Source of the DNA: Pseudisothecium myosuroides
Taxonomy: Eukaryota > Streptophyta > Bryopsida > Hypnales > Lembophyllaceae
Length of the DNA: 64,000 nucleotides
Direction: 5' to 3'
NCBI GenBank assembly: GCA_951799445.1
Contig: OX637287.1
Span: 49,443,724-49,507,723, forward strand
The position numbers and the translations under genes are program-made. This document shows, piece after piece, positions 26,306-38,905 of the stretch. Every line of letters starts with the position of its first letter. Position 1 is the stretch's first letter. The notes beneath the pieces were generated by a model. It had not been told where the DNA came from. It searched no databases and was given only the letters and a program-made list of their open reading frames with translations.

Positions 26306-27980
26306 CCCTGAGTAGTTCACGTTACATTTTACTTCTTCAGTTGGCGTATGAGGTTTAGTTTTGAATACAAATATTTGCATGAAAGTGTCTCCTATTCTGA
26401 TGACTTCAAGTATTTTTATGTAGCAAGGCCACACAGATGCTCTAAAACTCACACCGCTAAGGCCAGGTGTGAACGTACTTTTAGATAACCACTAACTAAA
26501 GTCTCTCTAAAATTTGTAAATTTATTGGACATTGTTATTTGTGACTTAAAATTACACGTTCAAGGAATTAGAACACAAATCCAACAAAAATGTACATAAG
26601 GTAGTCAGCTCTTAAAGCAACGTTTTAAGAACTAATTGCATTTGGAGGAAAACTAAACTCCTTGAAACAGTTTTCAATAAATTTTTATAGGAAGAAAAAT
26701 GAGCATCTAATCCAAGTTGTTTCATATTAATTTTTGAACCTTTGTAGAATAAGTTACGAATTTTTGAAGTTAAAATGTGGTGGGCACTAAAAGCGACCAC
26801 CTCCTGAAATGTACACTATTGGTACATTGAAGAAAGCAAAATGTACCTCTATATTAGTAGTTGCTTTTAGAACACCCTACCGCTTACTTTGTCTTCAAGA
26901 AGGCATTGATGGTAGAGAATTCACCTAAATGTCTTCACTTTTTTTTAGCGTGTACATACAGTAGTAGGGGCTATCACACCTCCTTCTCCCCCTTCTCAAT
27001 CTTCAAAGAATGACAACGTTGATGATGTGGCACTCTCTCCTTGAATTGCAGAAGGTCAATTCTCTTAAGATTGAGAAGTTTTTTTCTTCTCCTCTTGAGG
27101 TGAAGAATGGGCGTGAAGAAGTTCCTCCATTCTCTCCATTTCTCTCCATTTCTCTCCATTCTCCATTCTCCAAAGGGGTGTCACACCGTCTTCGTGGAGA
27201 AGGGTTCTATTGTCTCCTCTTTTCACTCCATACCTTCTCATTCTTCACAGAAGTTTCATTCTTAGCGAAGGTGTGACAACCCATAACTTACTGAAGTCAT
27301 ACACTCGCTCCTTGTTTCTGATTCCAATCATCAAACCCCAAGAAATTCAAGGAAATTCTCCCGTGCTTGAACCTCAACAGATACCGTCAGGCCTCAACCT
27401 GTGACATACTCCGTGTGCTTGACAGAACCATTACTGAGGTTCAGTAAATCAAGGAATGTGTCATACTTAGTCTAAAAGTTTTTCATTGCGGTACAAATCC
27501 AGGGTCGACTTCGATTCATAGGTACAAAACCTATTCCAGTACCTGTTCCAGTACCCCAGCACCGACTCAAACGGTGCAAGCCGCTACATCAATGGTCCTT
27601 CACATTCCGCCCATTCAATAGTCACTCACTCAACCGCGTTCTTCTGCTGCTGACAGAAGTTGAAGCTTCCAATTTCTTCCTCCGGCTGACACCTTCCACA
27701 ACTGCTGCACTTCTTTGTGTGCACATGTGTGATGATTTGCCATATTCAAAAGTGAAATTACAACAGTGGAATTACATACCAAGCTAATGAAGGTGCTTCG
27801 ATTACAAAAGTGCTGGAACTTCAATTCTACCTCTGCCATTGCACACCCATCGGCACATGAACGAAGTCATTTTATATTGGGCTTGCAAATGATTAGAGAT
27901 TTGAGGTCCCAAGACTAATTTTCTTTGGACTGGAAACCACTGCAGTGACTGGTTTACAATTTAATTGCGAGCGATTGCAC
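26306..27980. other. Intergenic DNA with dispersed repeat and a simple-sequence tract
   Basis: About 26660-26865 is a direct repeat of about 57765-57965; both contain GCGACCACCTCCTGAAATGT and GGTACATTGAAGAAAGCAAA. About 27123-27172 is a tract of CTCCATTT-like units. Open frames here (27010-27276 plus and 27630-27839 minus) are short and not recognised. Confidence 0.5.
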
Positions 27981-27982
27981 TA

Positions 27983-28168
27983 CAGTAGAACCTCTCTAAG
28001 TCGATCCCCTCTAAGTCAATAAAGCGTTGTCAAGAAGTATTTGATTGCCAGTCCCAACTTAACAATATGAACCACATACGAACATGATGACCCTCCCTAA
28101 TGTAATAACCTTTCTAACTCAATGTGTCAGACCAGTCCCAACTCTATCAACTTAGAGAGGTTCTACTG
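27983..28168. mobile_element. Pogo/mariner-type MITE (copy 2)
   Basis: A 186-bp element with the same termini as the 24748 copy (CAGTAGAACCTCTCTAAGT and its complement) and flanking TA at 27981-27982 and 28169-28170. Interior words such as GTCAGACC and AGTCCC are shared but diverged. It is non-coding. Confidence 0.85.
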
Positions 28169-28170
28169 TA

Positions 28171-30288
28171 CTAACTTACCACACCCGAGGTAGGTGACTG
28201 CAATACCTACACACATTGAGAGTGTCACTCTTCTTGTTATCACTCTCGCAAAACAGTGCCTGGCCTGGCAGGTTGGTTTACACTACAATTAGCTATACTG
28301 AACCCACCTCTGTTCAAGTCCTTGTGTATTGCATACCATTGTTTATCAATGAGGCTTTTGCATCCTTGAAAAGAAGACCCCTATAGTGAACAAAATTGTC
28401 TTATAGGGCTCCTCAACAACCCCCAATCCTTGAATTAATTGGTAAGGCCCTTCCTAGCATCTACCCAAGTATAATACCTTCCCAGCCTGGGGAGGACCAT
28501 TGCCTAGTTATACAATGTTGTGTGTATTTGAGCTCACACTACACAAAAAAACATTTCTTTGGAGCCCTACATGTTCCACCCTTGAAGTCGGGATTTTTTG
28601 ATAAAATTACAATATAATAAAACAAAAAAAATGCCATTGATCAGTTTCACTATAAAAATAACGAGGCCAACTAGGGACTGCGAGTTAAGGGTATCTAGGC
28701 AGAAGTTATGAGGGCCTGCCCGCCAACAAACCTGACCTGTATGCCTAATGTGCGATGGCATTAATAAAAATAGCGTGGGTGAGGGAACTGATCTCAGGCG
28801 CTGCAAGAAGCATAGGAGGCGTGGGAGTTGAATCTTAGATTTATTTTTTGTTTTTTTATTTTGACACAAATGAAATAAAATTATCCTGGATTTAGAAGGA
28901 GCAAGAAGTAGTGGATACAGTTGTCTCTTTCTGTCCCTCTTGAATGAATGTTGTACAACTGTGCCGAGGATTTTCTTGATATTTTTTTGAGGTCAACTCA
29001 TCCCTGTGCGCGGCTATAGGAAAAAAAGTCACCGTTGAAGCCACCATATACAATAAAAATAATTAAGTTAATGGCCTTTTCAAGGCTTGGAATTTTCTAT
29101 AATGTGATGCTCAAGAAGATGTCACTCTACATCGTTTACTGCACAGCAATCATATCGTGTCACTCTACATCGTTTACAAGAGATCTCGTAAACTACAAGC
29201 ACTAGAACATGCACACATGCTTAAAAGCAAATCCACACAACAACAAGGCATGAATGAATAACCATCCAATTAATAAGCTACTCAAATACTCCCAAATGCT
29301 TCTACTTTATCTCGATAGGACTAGTCTTGCACAAGAATTGAAGTACACAAGGAGAAACCTTAGATTTAGTAAATTGGCAACACCACCATCATCTACAAAC
29401 AACCTTCAAGGTATACCATCTCTTAACACTTCATGAAACCTTCACACACAAGACTTGAAGAGAATGAATGAGCAAAGGGGCGGCTTAGGGTTACAACCAC
29501 CTCAAAGGTGCCCCAAAACAGCTCCGTTCACACCCCAAACAGTCTAAAAACACTAGTTTAGCCCCCAGTGGCCAATATATGGCTATTTCGGCTACGCCAT
29601 GTCTACAATCAATCTTTGCAAAGCCCCATAGAGCCTTCTAGCCACCCATCATCAAATAACGTGACAGCATGAAGATGGCAAAATTTTCTAACTACAACAA
29701 TGAATAAAGTGAGAAAGACCGAAAAGTAAATTAATTTTGTAATTGAATTTGAATTCTAATCTAATTTGTTAATTTTGGGGAATAACAAGAAAACATGATT
29801 GTATGCACTCTAGTCATATTGACTTGTTAATTCTATAAATTAAGGTTTTGGTCCCTCTTTTTCAACCAGAAGACCTAAAATTTGGGATCACAAATTTTTT
29901 GCACTATTTAAAGAGCAAATAAAAATTTGGCCCCTCATTATTTTGGTATTGCAAAAGTAATTGAGACCACATAGGCGCACAAAAAACTTAATTTTAGGAG
30001 TAAGACAACTCCATGTGAGTGAAGTGCATGCAATCAAGTTATTGTCATTCCAAAAATAACAATTTGAATAGAAATTTATATGGAATGAAAAATAAGAATT
30101 GAAAGAAGGAACAATTCAATGGTAATATCTTATAATGTATTGCTAGCCCAAGGGTGGTATACTGGAGCACACAGTCATTCGTTTGCTCAAATACACCATC
30201 GTGCTCATGTGGTGATTTTTCTAACTTTAAAAACTCTGGGCCACGTCAAATTATTTACATGTAGTCAATTATTTATATATTATCTGCA
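28171..30288. other. Intergenic DNA, no gene seen
   Basis: AT-rich, with only short unrecognised open frames on either strand and no tRNA-like or other RNA structure noted. A short phrase (GTCACTCTACATCGTTTAC) is repeated at about 29120 and 29158. Confidence 0.5.
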
Positions 30289-30725
30289 TAGTATACAATT
30301 CATTTGAGTGACCTCTTGCATGGTGTACATACAAGAGGCAAATTTGAGAATGAGTACACAAATTTGAACTTTCATAATTTGTTTCATAGTGTACAATTAA
30401 TTCAAGTGACCTATTACATGGTGTACATGGTATACATACAAGAAGCAAATTTGAGAATAAACAAACAAATTTGAATTTTCATAATTTGTTTCATAATTTG
30501 TTTCATAGTGTACAATTCATTTGAGTGACCTCTTACATAGTGTACAATTTGAGAATGAACACACAAATTTGAACATACAAATTTGAATTTTCATAATTTG
30601 TTTCATAATTCGTTTTTTAGTGTACAATTCATTCAAGTGACCTCTTACATGGTGTACATGGTGTACATACAAGAGGCAAATTTGAGAATGAGTGCACAAA
30701 TTTGAATTTCCATAATTTGTTTGAC
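30289..30725 (+). repeat. Minisatellite, four ~100-118-bp units
   Basis: Units begin near 30289, 30390, 30508 and 30620 with variants of GTGTACAATTCATTTGAGTG. They share ACCTCTTACATGGTGTACAT, CAAATTTGAGAATGA and TTTTCATAATTTGTTTCAT. Length varies through internal gain or loss of GTGTACATG and CATAATTTGTTT pieces. There is no coding signal. Confidence 0.9.
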
Positions 30726-31730
30726 TTTTTGCAAATTAGATTTCTAAGTAAGGTAAGAGGTCCTTAAATGGTGCGGGTTCTAAATGTGTGCCCTATTTAG
30801 GAAAGGGTGACATATTCTCTGAAAAATCTACTACTGTCATAGATGAGGTAGGTGGGCTTAGATGCACGCTTTCTGAGCCGGTTACCTTAACCATGCAAGA
30901 ATGACAACATCCAAGCACTACAAGATGAAGGACAAAAAAATTCCCACTTCCCTAAAACATTTCTAAAAAATTGGAAATTCTTGTGGAAGCAATTAAGACT
31001 CATCATGACGGACTTTCAAAAAACCTACAGGCATACTTCAACATGCTAATACTACATAGGGAAGGACACTTTGGTTGACACATTCATTTAGGCAATTAAG
31101 GGATTATACAGTATATTACTACATATAGAAAATTTTCAACTCAAAGAAAATGACATACATGAGCATTCTGAATTTTCATTGTACTTGATTTACCGAACGC
31201 AATATCATAAAACCTTCCAGATGAGAACAACATCCAACTGAAAGACAGGGCATATACACAAAAAATCACAAAGGGTATTCTTTGTAAAGGGATTTTTTAT
31301 AAAAAAATAGCCAGAATCCCACTGAATTTCAGAACCAATAGCCAAAATTCACCTAGGCATCATCTAGGTTTCATGTAGATAATATCACCAGGTATCACCC
31401 AACTATCACCTGAGTACTGAAGATATAGCTGGCTGCTACTTCAAAATGAAAAAAGAATCACTCTGGCCGAGTTCCTTTAAAATTGGAAATAGGTCACTCA
31501 CTCTTTGGTTATGCTTGTGGGTTCCCTACCTTAGAGATAGCATTGAAGTCCAAAATTGATTTCCCCACAAGAAGCTAGAATTCTTTGCACACGCTTGCCC
31601 ATCCTGAGTGTTCGTAGGTTAATTCCCAGTTCAACCCAACCTCGGAAAATGGTGCTCCAACTCCAGGTGAAAAAGATAAAGGATTCCTGTCAAATAATGA
31701 AAATTAAGATTCTCCGGTACCCATTAGGTA
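30726..31730. other. Intergenic DNA 3' of the SUVR gene
   Basis: Contains the presumed 3' UTR of the minus-strand SET-domain gene. Only short open frames without recognisable similarity are present. Confidence 0.4.
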
Positions 31731-34700
31731 CTAACTCGAAAATTTGTCCGATACCACCTTCTTTCCCCTGCAGTAATCACTGCCACATAGACAGTTGAAT
31801 GCTGGAATGGGGTGCTCTTGGTCTTCAAAATCGATGCCATAATCCCATGTGAGCTCCTCTTTAGGTTTCACTGGACGATTAGTGAAAAAAGCCACATGAT
31901 AGTAATGACGGTCAGGGCTCTCAATTTCGACCGGCATGTCCATAAGATTTGCATCTTGACACCTGCAAAGTATACTTGATGAGCAATCGATACAGCCAAT
32001 TATACTGCGAAAAATAGAGGGCAAGGGGGCGGGGCGGGGCTCAGTGTTGATACAACAGGAGGGATGAGTCCATGAGAGGAAATCTCTGGGTTCATAATAC
32101 TATGAACTACAGGACAACTTTAACACTCATTGAATAATAGAGGAAACAGCAATGAACATAGAAGCAACCTACCTATGGTTTAAAAATCTTGCAACGTTGC
32201 CGAAGTAGGTGGCATCCAAGCCAAGGGCTTCCTCATCCTTCAAATTGGCTTCGGAGCCCCAATCAGCATCCAAAACGATAGGGTAAGTGTGATGTCCCTC
32301 TCCATTCTTTTGTACATCATTGTTCCGCTCCCACATTTCACTGTTCGTGAGAATTTCGCCCACATACTCAAAAACAAAAGCACCAGCTGGAAGATCCTCC
32401 AAGGACTTGATCCCCCATCCTTTGCCTTCCGGTGTCATGAACACCTGAACACATCCGATTCATTCCAAAATTAGGAAGTATGAACATGACAAAATATGAT
32501 CAAAACGAAATTTCTTCTGAAAATGAAACATTTAAAAAAGTTCAACTTACATTATTAAGATCTGAAAGTGACGGCACCCATCAATTACCCTATAACCCAA
32601 AATTCTTCAACTAGAAATAGAAACACCACTTAAAAATCACAATAAGGAATGATAGTAAATCAAATTTATTTATGCCTCAATAATATAGATCAAATATTTG
32701 TCATTAGATTAGTCAAGGCTGTGCAGATTCAAAAGTACATTCTATAGGGGTTCAACCGTAAGTGCCCAAACTAAATAGAGGAAATCCGCTTTAGGAAATC
32801 CGCTCTGAAAGTTAACAGTCAATTATAGTAACTCTCAAAACATATTTCTATCGTTCAAAAATGTGAAAGATTTCTTCTTTCTATTGGTACATTTTTTTAA
32901 CCTTCTTTGGAAGCTAACTAAATGATTAATTTCAAATTCCATAGATATACATTTAAATATTTGGGCACTTAATTATAAGGAATAGTTACTGAGTGAAAGT
33001 GACCCACAAAAGCCCAAACTCCAAAGTTTCACGGACTTTGCAATTGTCAGATGCTAAAAATTAAACAAAAAGGTGAATTGTAGAAGATATCCTTTAACCC
33101 CCAAAGAATCAGGGGATTTGGACAAAACAAAAATGTTATATAAAATAAGTTCCATAACTTTTTTGGAGTTTGCATCAAAGGAGATGACTATGTTACGTAT
33201 CAAACAGTAGAAAGTACTTATACGATGAAATTTTTTTAAATGGTTATAGAGTTCAATTAACTAGAAAGTTGAATAAAAAACAAAGTGAAATATATGCCAT
33301 TAGATTAGTTGCATCCTTGCAAACACAAAAGTATATTCAATAGATTAAAAGTTTGAATATACATGGGTTCAGTTTTATTAGAATTGTGACATATACCCCA
33401 TTGCTTTTAAAATACACTTCCTTACATACGTAGTCAAATTGGAGGTCAAAGGAATACACAACATGAAAGCTAGAGTAGGACTTAAAAATAAATCTCTACT
33501 AGCATCACTTAGTCTGAAATGAGTTGCAAATATTTTTTTTCAGAAATCATGTTCTCCACGGTAATAAAAAATTACTTTGATCTGCATGAACCCCAAAGAC
33601 ACCCTCCTACCAGTGTAGGGTAATGACATGCAAATCAGAGCCTTTCAATGTGGCAATTCCCACGGGAAAACATCAAGGTGCAAGGAATATGTTTTGATAC
33701 CTCCAGCCTACGAGTAATGCCACGTTGGACCACTCGATTGCCACATTGCTTGCTACATCCACACTTGGACGAACACTCCTTCACGAAGTCTCGTACGAGA
33801 TGCCCTCTACAGTCTGCTGGGTCCTCCTCGTTCTTGTGTCGCTCGATAGGGCAATGGAAGCCCGATTCACAACGGTGCATCTTCTCGGTGATGGAACCGT
33901 TCTTGATCTTCAGAAACTGCACAAGTTACAAGAGAGTAAGTTTTGGTCTTATGTAGTCATACAAAATATCAACAAATTGGCTAAAATTTTACGAGATTTT
34001 TCTGGTCACTATATTTGCATCTATGTCCGTTATTGCAACAACATGTATCCGACTTCGGAGCTCACTTTTTGCTATCAAATTGTCATTTTTTAAGGAGTGA
34101 TTTTTTATCTGAAAGTGTGTAATTGAAGGTGGCTCTGACCTCCACATGGGCTTAGTACCTTTTCAATGTACCGCTGCTGTAAGCAGCCATCTTTGGTGTA
34201 TCCAAATTCTCCTCCTGTTTCTCGTACACAAGCGCAGCGGTAGGGCGCAGATAAACAGTCCTTATAGCAGCTGGGACAGCAATCGTCGTCCCCTATTCGC
34301 GATATAGCAAGGTTGATGAAGGCTTTTTCATACGGTCTGCTCTTTTCAATGTAGAAGAAAGAGGAAGGGAGAGCCTTAGAATTAGATTGGTTTACAATAG
34401 GGATGGGAATAGATTCAAATCCTCGAGATAAATCCTTGACATCGTGCCTAAACTGTCCTTGCAAATCATGGTCAACATCATAGAACCCTCTATGATGTTG
34501 TGCCAATTCACCTGCCTCTCCGATTAACTCCTTGAGCTCATCCTTGCATTCTTCCTCCTGGCGTAGCCTCTTCAACTTCTTGAAACCTTGGGAACTAGAA
34601 ATCTCTCTCCTGGACGTAGTAGGAGCACCCTGGGACTCGAGTTCCTCTTTGGGTTGCTTCAGTTTCTTGTTGGCAATGCTGTCATCTGGTCTTCTTCTTG

Positions 34701-35647
34701 CTCCACTAACCTCCGAATGATCAATCAGCTTCACTCCACGACCATCAGTTCGAGGAGTGAGTCCCCCCCTTGAGTGCAACAAAGCGGGATTCTTCTGGCC
34801 TGGTGTCGCTTGCTTCAGTTTCCCATCTCTCTGCATTTGCTTTCTGGCGATATCTTCTTCTTGTTTGACGTTCTCAGTTGCCATCACCTTCAAGGCCGTT
34901 GCGCTCCTCTCGTCATAGCCGTTTACCCTGGCAACCCTCGGAGGAGAGGACGGGACGCTGTCTTCAATTTTCTTTGGCCTATCTGGAGTGCCGTTATCAG
35001 GCGCTGCGCGTGTTCGCTTTGCCTCCTATTTCACAGAATTCCAAAGAGAGAAGCTTAGCTTGTAGAAATGCTTTAGAAAAATTCCACTCGCTAACAATGC
35101 CAGCCAAATGCGAGCATGAGCAAGTAGCACCAAAGGAGAGAATACAAAGTCATGACCGTAAGCTACTAGAAACAGGCATCTAACAACACCAGATGGAAAA
35201 AGAAGGACCAGCCCCACAATACTCACAAGCCTCGCCTGAAGATTGCATACTTCGTCCGCTAGCATTCGATAACCGTCCATCTCGACATGATCCCACATGT
35301 CCTCAGACTCGAATACCTAACGAAAATCAGGTCCCCATCAGTCTCAAACACGAATAGACTCATCTACCGCATTCGAATATCTCTTCAAGGAGTGATCAAT
35401 ATTCAGCGATGATTACGAGATGTAACATTCAAATTAGAAGTACTTCGAAGCACAATGCTGAGAGGGTTCTTGCTATTAAAAAACATAGCTAGTGCTAGAC
35501 AGTAGCTCTTACCTTGTAGAGTTTTTTCAGAGTTTTGATGACCAAAACACGGTCAAGACCAACGTCCAACATGGCGCTCACTGCCCTCTCTGTCCTGACA
35601 CCACCATCTCTTGGAGCAATGTCGTTGCCGCCTACTTCGTCGGCCAT
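31731..35647 (-). CDS. SUVR-type histone H3K9 methyltransferase (WIYLD, pre-SET, SET, post-SET)
   Basis: Exons 35647-35513, 35316-35227, 35025-34159, 33916-33701, 32444-32173 and 31962-31731 join in phase into 603 residues. Residues 1-75 form a WIYLD domain (RAVSAMLDVGLD, TLKKLYK, WDHVEMDGYRMLADEV), known in SUVR1/2/4 to bind ubiquitin. A charged linker follows. The Cys-rich pre-SET runs through exons 3 and 4 (CCPSCYKDC, CSSKCGCSKQCGNRVVQ). The SET domain has GWGIKSL, EYVGEILT, RFLNHRC (~522-528) and ELTWDYGIDF, and the post-SET Cys cluster is CLCGSDYC (~584-591). The cofactor-binding NHRC and catalytic Tyr (WDY) motifs are intact. The family acts on nuclear chromatin, and Arabidopsis SUVR4 adds methyl groups to ubiquitin-stimulated H3K9me1. 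Which SUVR paralogue this is cannot be decided here. Intron 4 (32445-33700) is long and holds a MITE. Confidence 0.93.
32752..32980 (+). mobile_element. Family M MITE-like repeat in SUVR intron 4
   Basis: It begins near CAACCGTAAGTGCCCAAACT and ends near TTTGGGCACTTAATTATAA, the two ends being inverted. The interior shares AACATATTTCTATCGTT and TTGGTACATTTTT with the copy in the amidase intron at 430-665. The boundaries have decayed, so no clean TTAA is left on the left side. Confidence 0.55.
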
Positions 35648-37250
35648 CGCTGCCGGGTCCAGAAGAAGAAAGGACTTATGTCCGAAGTATGCCGAACGTC
35701 AAGAATTATCCCCCTCCATTATTATTTACGGTGCTTTGACCCCGAACATTGAAGGAGATTGATCGTCAACGCTCCACGTAAACCAACAGAGCATTGTAAT
35801 CAAGCCACAGACATTGATTTTCAACCTCAACAGCACGTCGGTGCTGCCTTGGAAATCCCAACCAGGGAAATATATCTCAAATATCTCAACTCCCGACCCA
35901 GGGCAGCAAGAGTTCCAATGAAAACAGCCTCGCAAACTTCAGAATCTCCAACCCAGAAGAACAAAAAGCATCCACGAAATGTCTCTGGTGTAGCAATTCC
36001 AGTGTCCAATAAACTACAGCCTTGCCAGCAAAATTGAAGTAAAAAAAGAGTCCACAGCAACTAAAGCGGAATTCCAGTTCCACAACACACACACGCTTCC
36101 AAGAGACGCGAAGGTCGACGAAACTCTGCAAATACGGAAGAGAATTGAACGCACACTTAGAAATTGAGAGAGGCGCACTTAAAAAACGAAAAAAACAACA
36201 CCAGAAAAACAGTGAAGCTCCTCCTGCAACGAATCAAGAACCTGACCTCACTCACTGCACTTTTCCACTACCACGAAAGACCAAAATTACGATCCAGAAA
36301 AAAAATCTCACAATTAAAAAACAATGGACCAAAATAGCCTAAAACTCATGATTCTTCGAGAAACCTATGATGCAAAGATTACCGACAGAACAAGAAACGC
36401 AGATTGAAACAACCAAAATTCAAAATGACCTCCGAGAAAAATGCAGCCCGTGATAGGTCTCGTCACAGCCAGACGAAAGCATATCGCAACAACGACAGAA
36501 AAATCCGAAACGATGATATTCACTTTCGTTTCAAAAAAGAGCACCAAGTTTTCTCCGCCTCAAATGTAGGAAAAAGACGATCGGAGGTGAAAGACTCATC
36601 CCACGACCTCACTCTCAAAATTACAACAAACAGCTCGCTTTCCAAATTCACGAAGCTACGCAATCCGTCATTTCTTAATCCTAAGCGCCCGTACGTAACC
36701 CGGAAAGAGCGCCATACCGGTATCAAGAACTCCCTCTCAAAATTTGGACAAACAGGCTCACTTTCCAAATTCACGAAGCTACACAATCCGTCATTTCTTA
36801 ATCTTAAAGCGCCCGTACGTAACCCGGAAAGAGCGCCATACCGGTATCAAGAACTGACTTCCAATGCTGACCTTCTCTTCAACACTCCCTCCTCTCCTCC
36901 GATTCAACATAAACCTGTGTCCCGGCGCCAAAAACACGAGCAAGAGCATGAACCTCCACAGAGCAAAGCTGGCAAACCTAAGATCCTGGAAACGATTCCA
37001 AAAAATTCCAACAAAAAATTCCAAAAAAATTCCAAAAAAAAATTTGAACGCCGAAAAGAAGAGGCTCCCGCGTTTGCTGCAAGAAGGAGCCCCTTAGCTC
37101 GCCGAAAAGATATTTGGAGCAAATGGAAAGAAGTCACGGAGACGACAAGACTCACGAGGCGTCGTGAAGTGCGACAGGAGGTCCGCCGGCGCCATGAAGG
37201 AATGTTGTCAGGAGGTACGGGGCAGGCTGTGTCCTAATAACAAACAGCGA
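35648..37250. other. SUVR upstream region with an unrecognised long open frame
   Basis: Presumed 5' UTR and promoter of the minus-strand SUVR gene. On the plus strand 36404-37237 stays open for 277 codons, with a Lys/Ser-rich, domain-free translation. The frame runs through the ~123-bp duplication at 36630-36855. I see no splice structure or family similarity and consider a real protein unlikely. Confidence 0.35.
36630..36860 (+). repeat. Tandem duplication, period ~123 bp
   Basis: The segment holding CTTTCCAAATTCACGAAGCT, CAATCCGTCATTTCTTAATC and CGTACGTAACCCGGAAAGAG occurs at about 36634-36733 and again at about 36757-36857. There are a few substitutions and one 1-bp indel. It lies about 1 kb upstream of the SUVR start codon. 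Confidence 0.85.
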
Positions 37251-37587
37251 CGCCCTAAGAAAATTCGCAGCTGTGGAGCTCCGTCGTCCGTCGTCGGCAG
37301 GTTGTCACTTCGTGATGAGTGAGTGTCCTGACTCCTGAAGCACGACGACGATGAGACGACGTAGCTTCAGGAGCACACTTGAGTGAGGAAAAATAGAAAT
37401 AAAAAATTTACCAAAATGTTGAGATGTCGTTAGGGTTTAGCAAGAACAAAATGAGTGAAGAATTGTATGGATGGAATTGTGATACAATCTGCATTTTAAT
37501 AGAAGAGATACCAAGAAAATTCTTGAAAAAAATTAAAAAGTAGAAATTATTTATTGGAGTTTTGGTTACAAAAATGTTTAGATGTCA

Positions 37588-37816
37588 TTAACCCTTAATC
37601 GATAGGCTCATAACCATGGAAATCATCTGTTTTGTCACCATGTGAATTGTTGGATTAAAATAATGCAATAGCACTCATTGGAAGTCAAACAATTGTAGAT
37701 GATCTTCCCTTTCTCCACAAAATTTAGAAGATGAATAGTTACACTTCTGTCCTACACAGGAGATTCTTTTGTCATTCATCGGCCACAAAACATCCGCTTC
37801 AACGTTTAAAGGTTAA
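37588..37816. mobile_element. TTAA-flanked 229-bp MITE (P1)
   Basis: It runs from TTAACCCTTAATCG at 37588 to CGTTTAAAGGTTAA at 37816. It is clearly homologous over its length to the 38676-38905 element; both contain GATCTTCCCTTTC-like and GAAGATGAATAGTTACACTT-like words and TTGTCATTCATCGGCC. TIRs abut TTAA at both ends and there is no open frame. Confidence 0.8.
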
Positions 37817-38675
37817 GGTATAGCAAGAACAAATGAATGAAAAATTGTATGGATGAAATTGTGATACAATTTGCATCCATACATCATGCATTTTAATATA
37901 AGTTAGAGATTCCAAAAAAAAATCCAAAAACACGTACAAATTTCACTAGACTATTGTAAAAATGTGAAGAAAAGATTTAGAAAACTTTGATTGAATGGAT
38001 TGAAATATTAAAGCATTTGGAGTTAGAAGAATTTTTTTTAAACCAATACGGTCAACATTCATACTACGTGAAGGTCACTAAATGCCATGTGACACTTTTA
38101 TTACATAAACTACTTAATTTATATCAAGACTGACCTTTGTGTAGGGTAGTATGAATGTTCATTTTGTAATATTATCAATTTAACCACTTGATCTACATGG
38201 TTATGAATAAAAATCACATAATTGAAAATATTTGCCCTTGATGTGAAAATACACTGGAGTAGAAAAGACCGATTCCAAACATTTTACCCATTCTAGGTAA
38301 GTAGGAATTTGCCCTTACAATCATGCGATCAACCTAGAACTACACTTCATTCTTGAATAATTGAGATTTTGGACCACAATGGGATGAATAATTTGTCAAA
38401 AATTGTAACTAGCTTCAGCTACCACATTTTAATATATTTGTCTATATGTGGAAAAAAACTAAAAAATTGTCAATTTCACTACAAATCAACTCTTCTGCCA
38501 CATAGATATTATAGCAAATATATTGATGTTTGTAACAATTCGATGTTTGTATGGGTTTTTTAAAACATTGGATAGATATTTAAAATGTTCACTCAACGCA
38601 TGTCATAAGAAATTATCCAAGAGTTTATATGATATAATGACCAAAATGGCCACAACAAATCACAAAACACATGCA
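37817..38675. other. AT-rich spacer between two related MITEs
   Basis: No gene. The segment around 37900-38000 (ACTAGACTATTGTAAAAATG, then GAAAACTTTGA and GGATTG) resembles part of the P3 element near 45545-45610, suggesting a remnant of the same TTAA family. Confidence 0.4.
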
Positions 38676-38905
38676 TTAACCCTTGAACACCGGGCTGGTG
38701 ACCGTGGAAACCATCCCTTTTGGTATTGGATGACATCATCTTTTTTCAAAAAATCAAAAGTGCTCACTCAAGGTCAAACTACTATTCATAATCTTCCCTT
38801 TCCATACAAAATTTGGAAGATGAATAGTTGCACTTTTGTCCTACACAAGAAATTCTCTTGTCATTCATCGGCCCCCAAACGTCCACCTTGACATTCAAGG
38901 GTTAA
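38676..38905. mobile_element. TTAA-flanked 230-bp MITE (P2)
   Basis: The left end TTAACCCTTGAACACCGG and right end CATTCAAGGGTTAA are near-perfect inverted repeats flanked by TTAA at 38676-38679 and 38902-38905. It is homologous to P1 throughout and non-coding. Confidence 0.85.

Noticed and set aside
30289..30725. CRISPR-like array of regularly spaced repeats
   Set aside because: Units are contiguous, over 100 bp and of variable length, without unique spacers, in a plant genome; it is a minisatellite.
36404..37237. 277-codon open frame as a confident gene
   Set aside because: Low-complexity translation spanning a DNA tandem duplication with no domain, lying in the SUVR upstream region; kept only as a low-interest observation.
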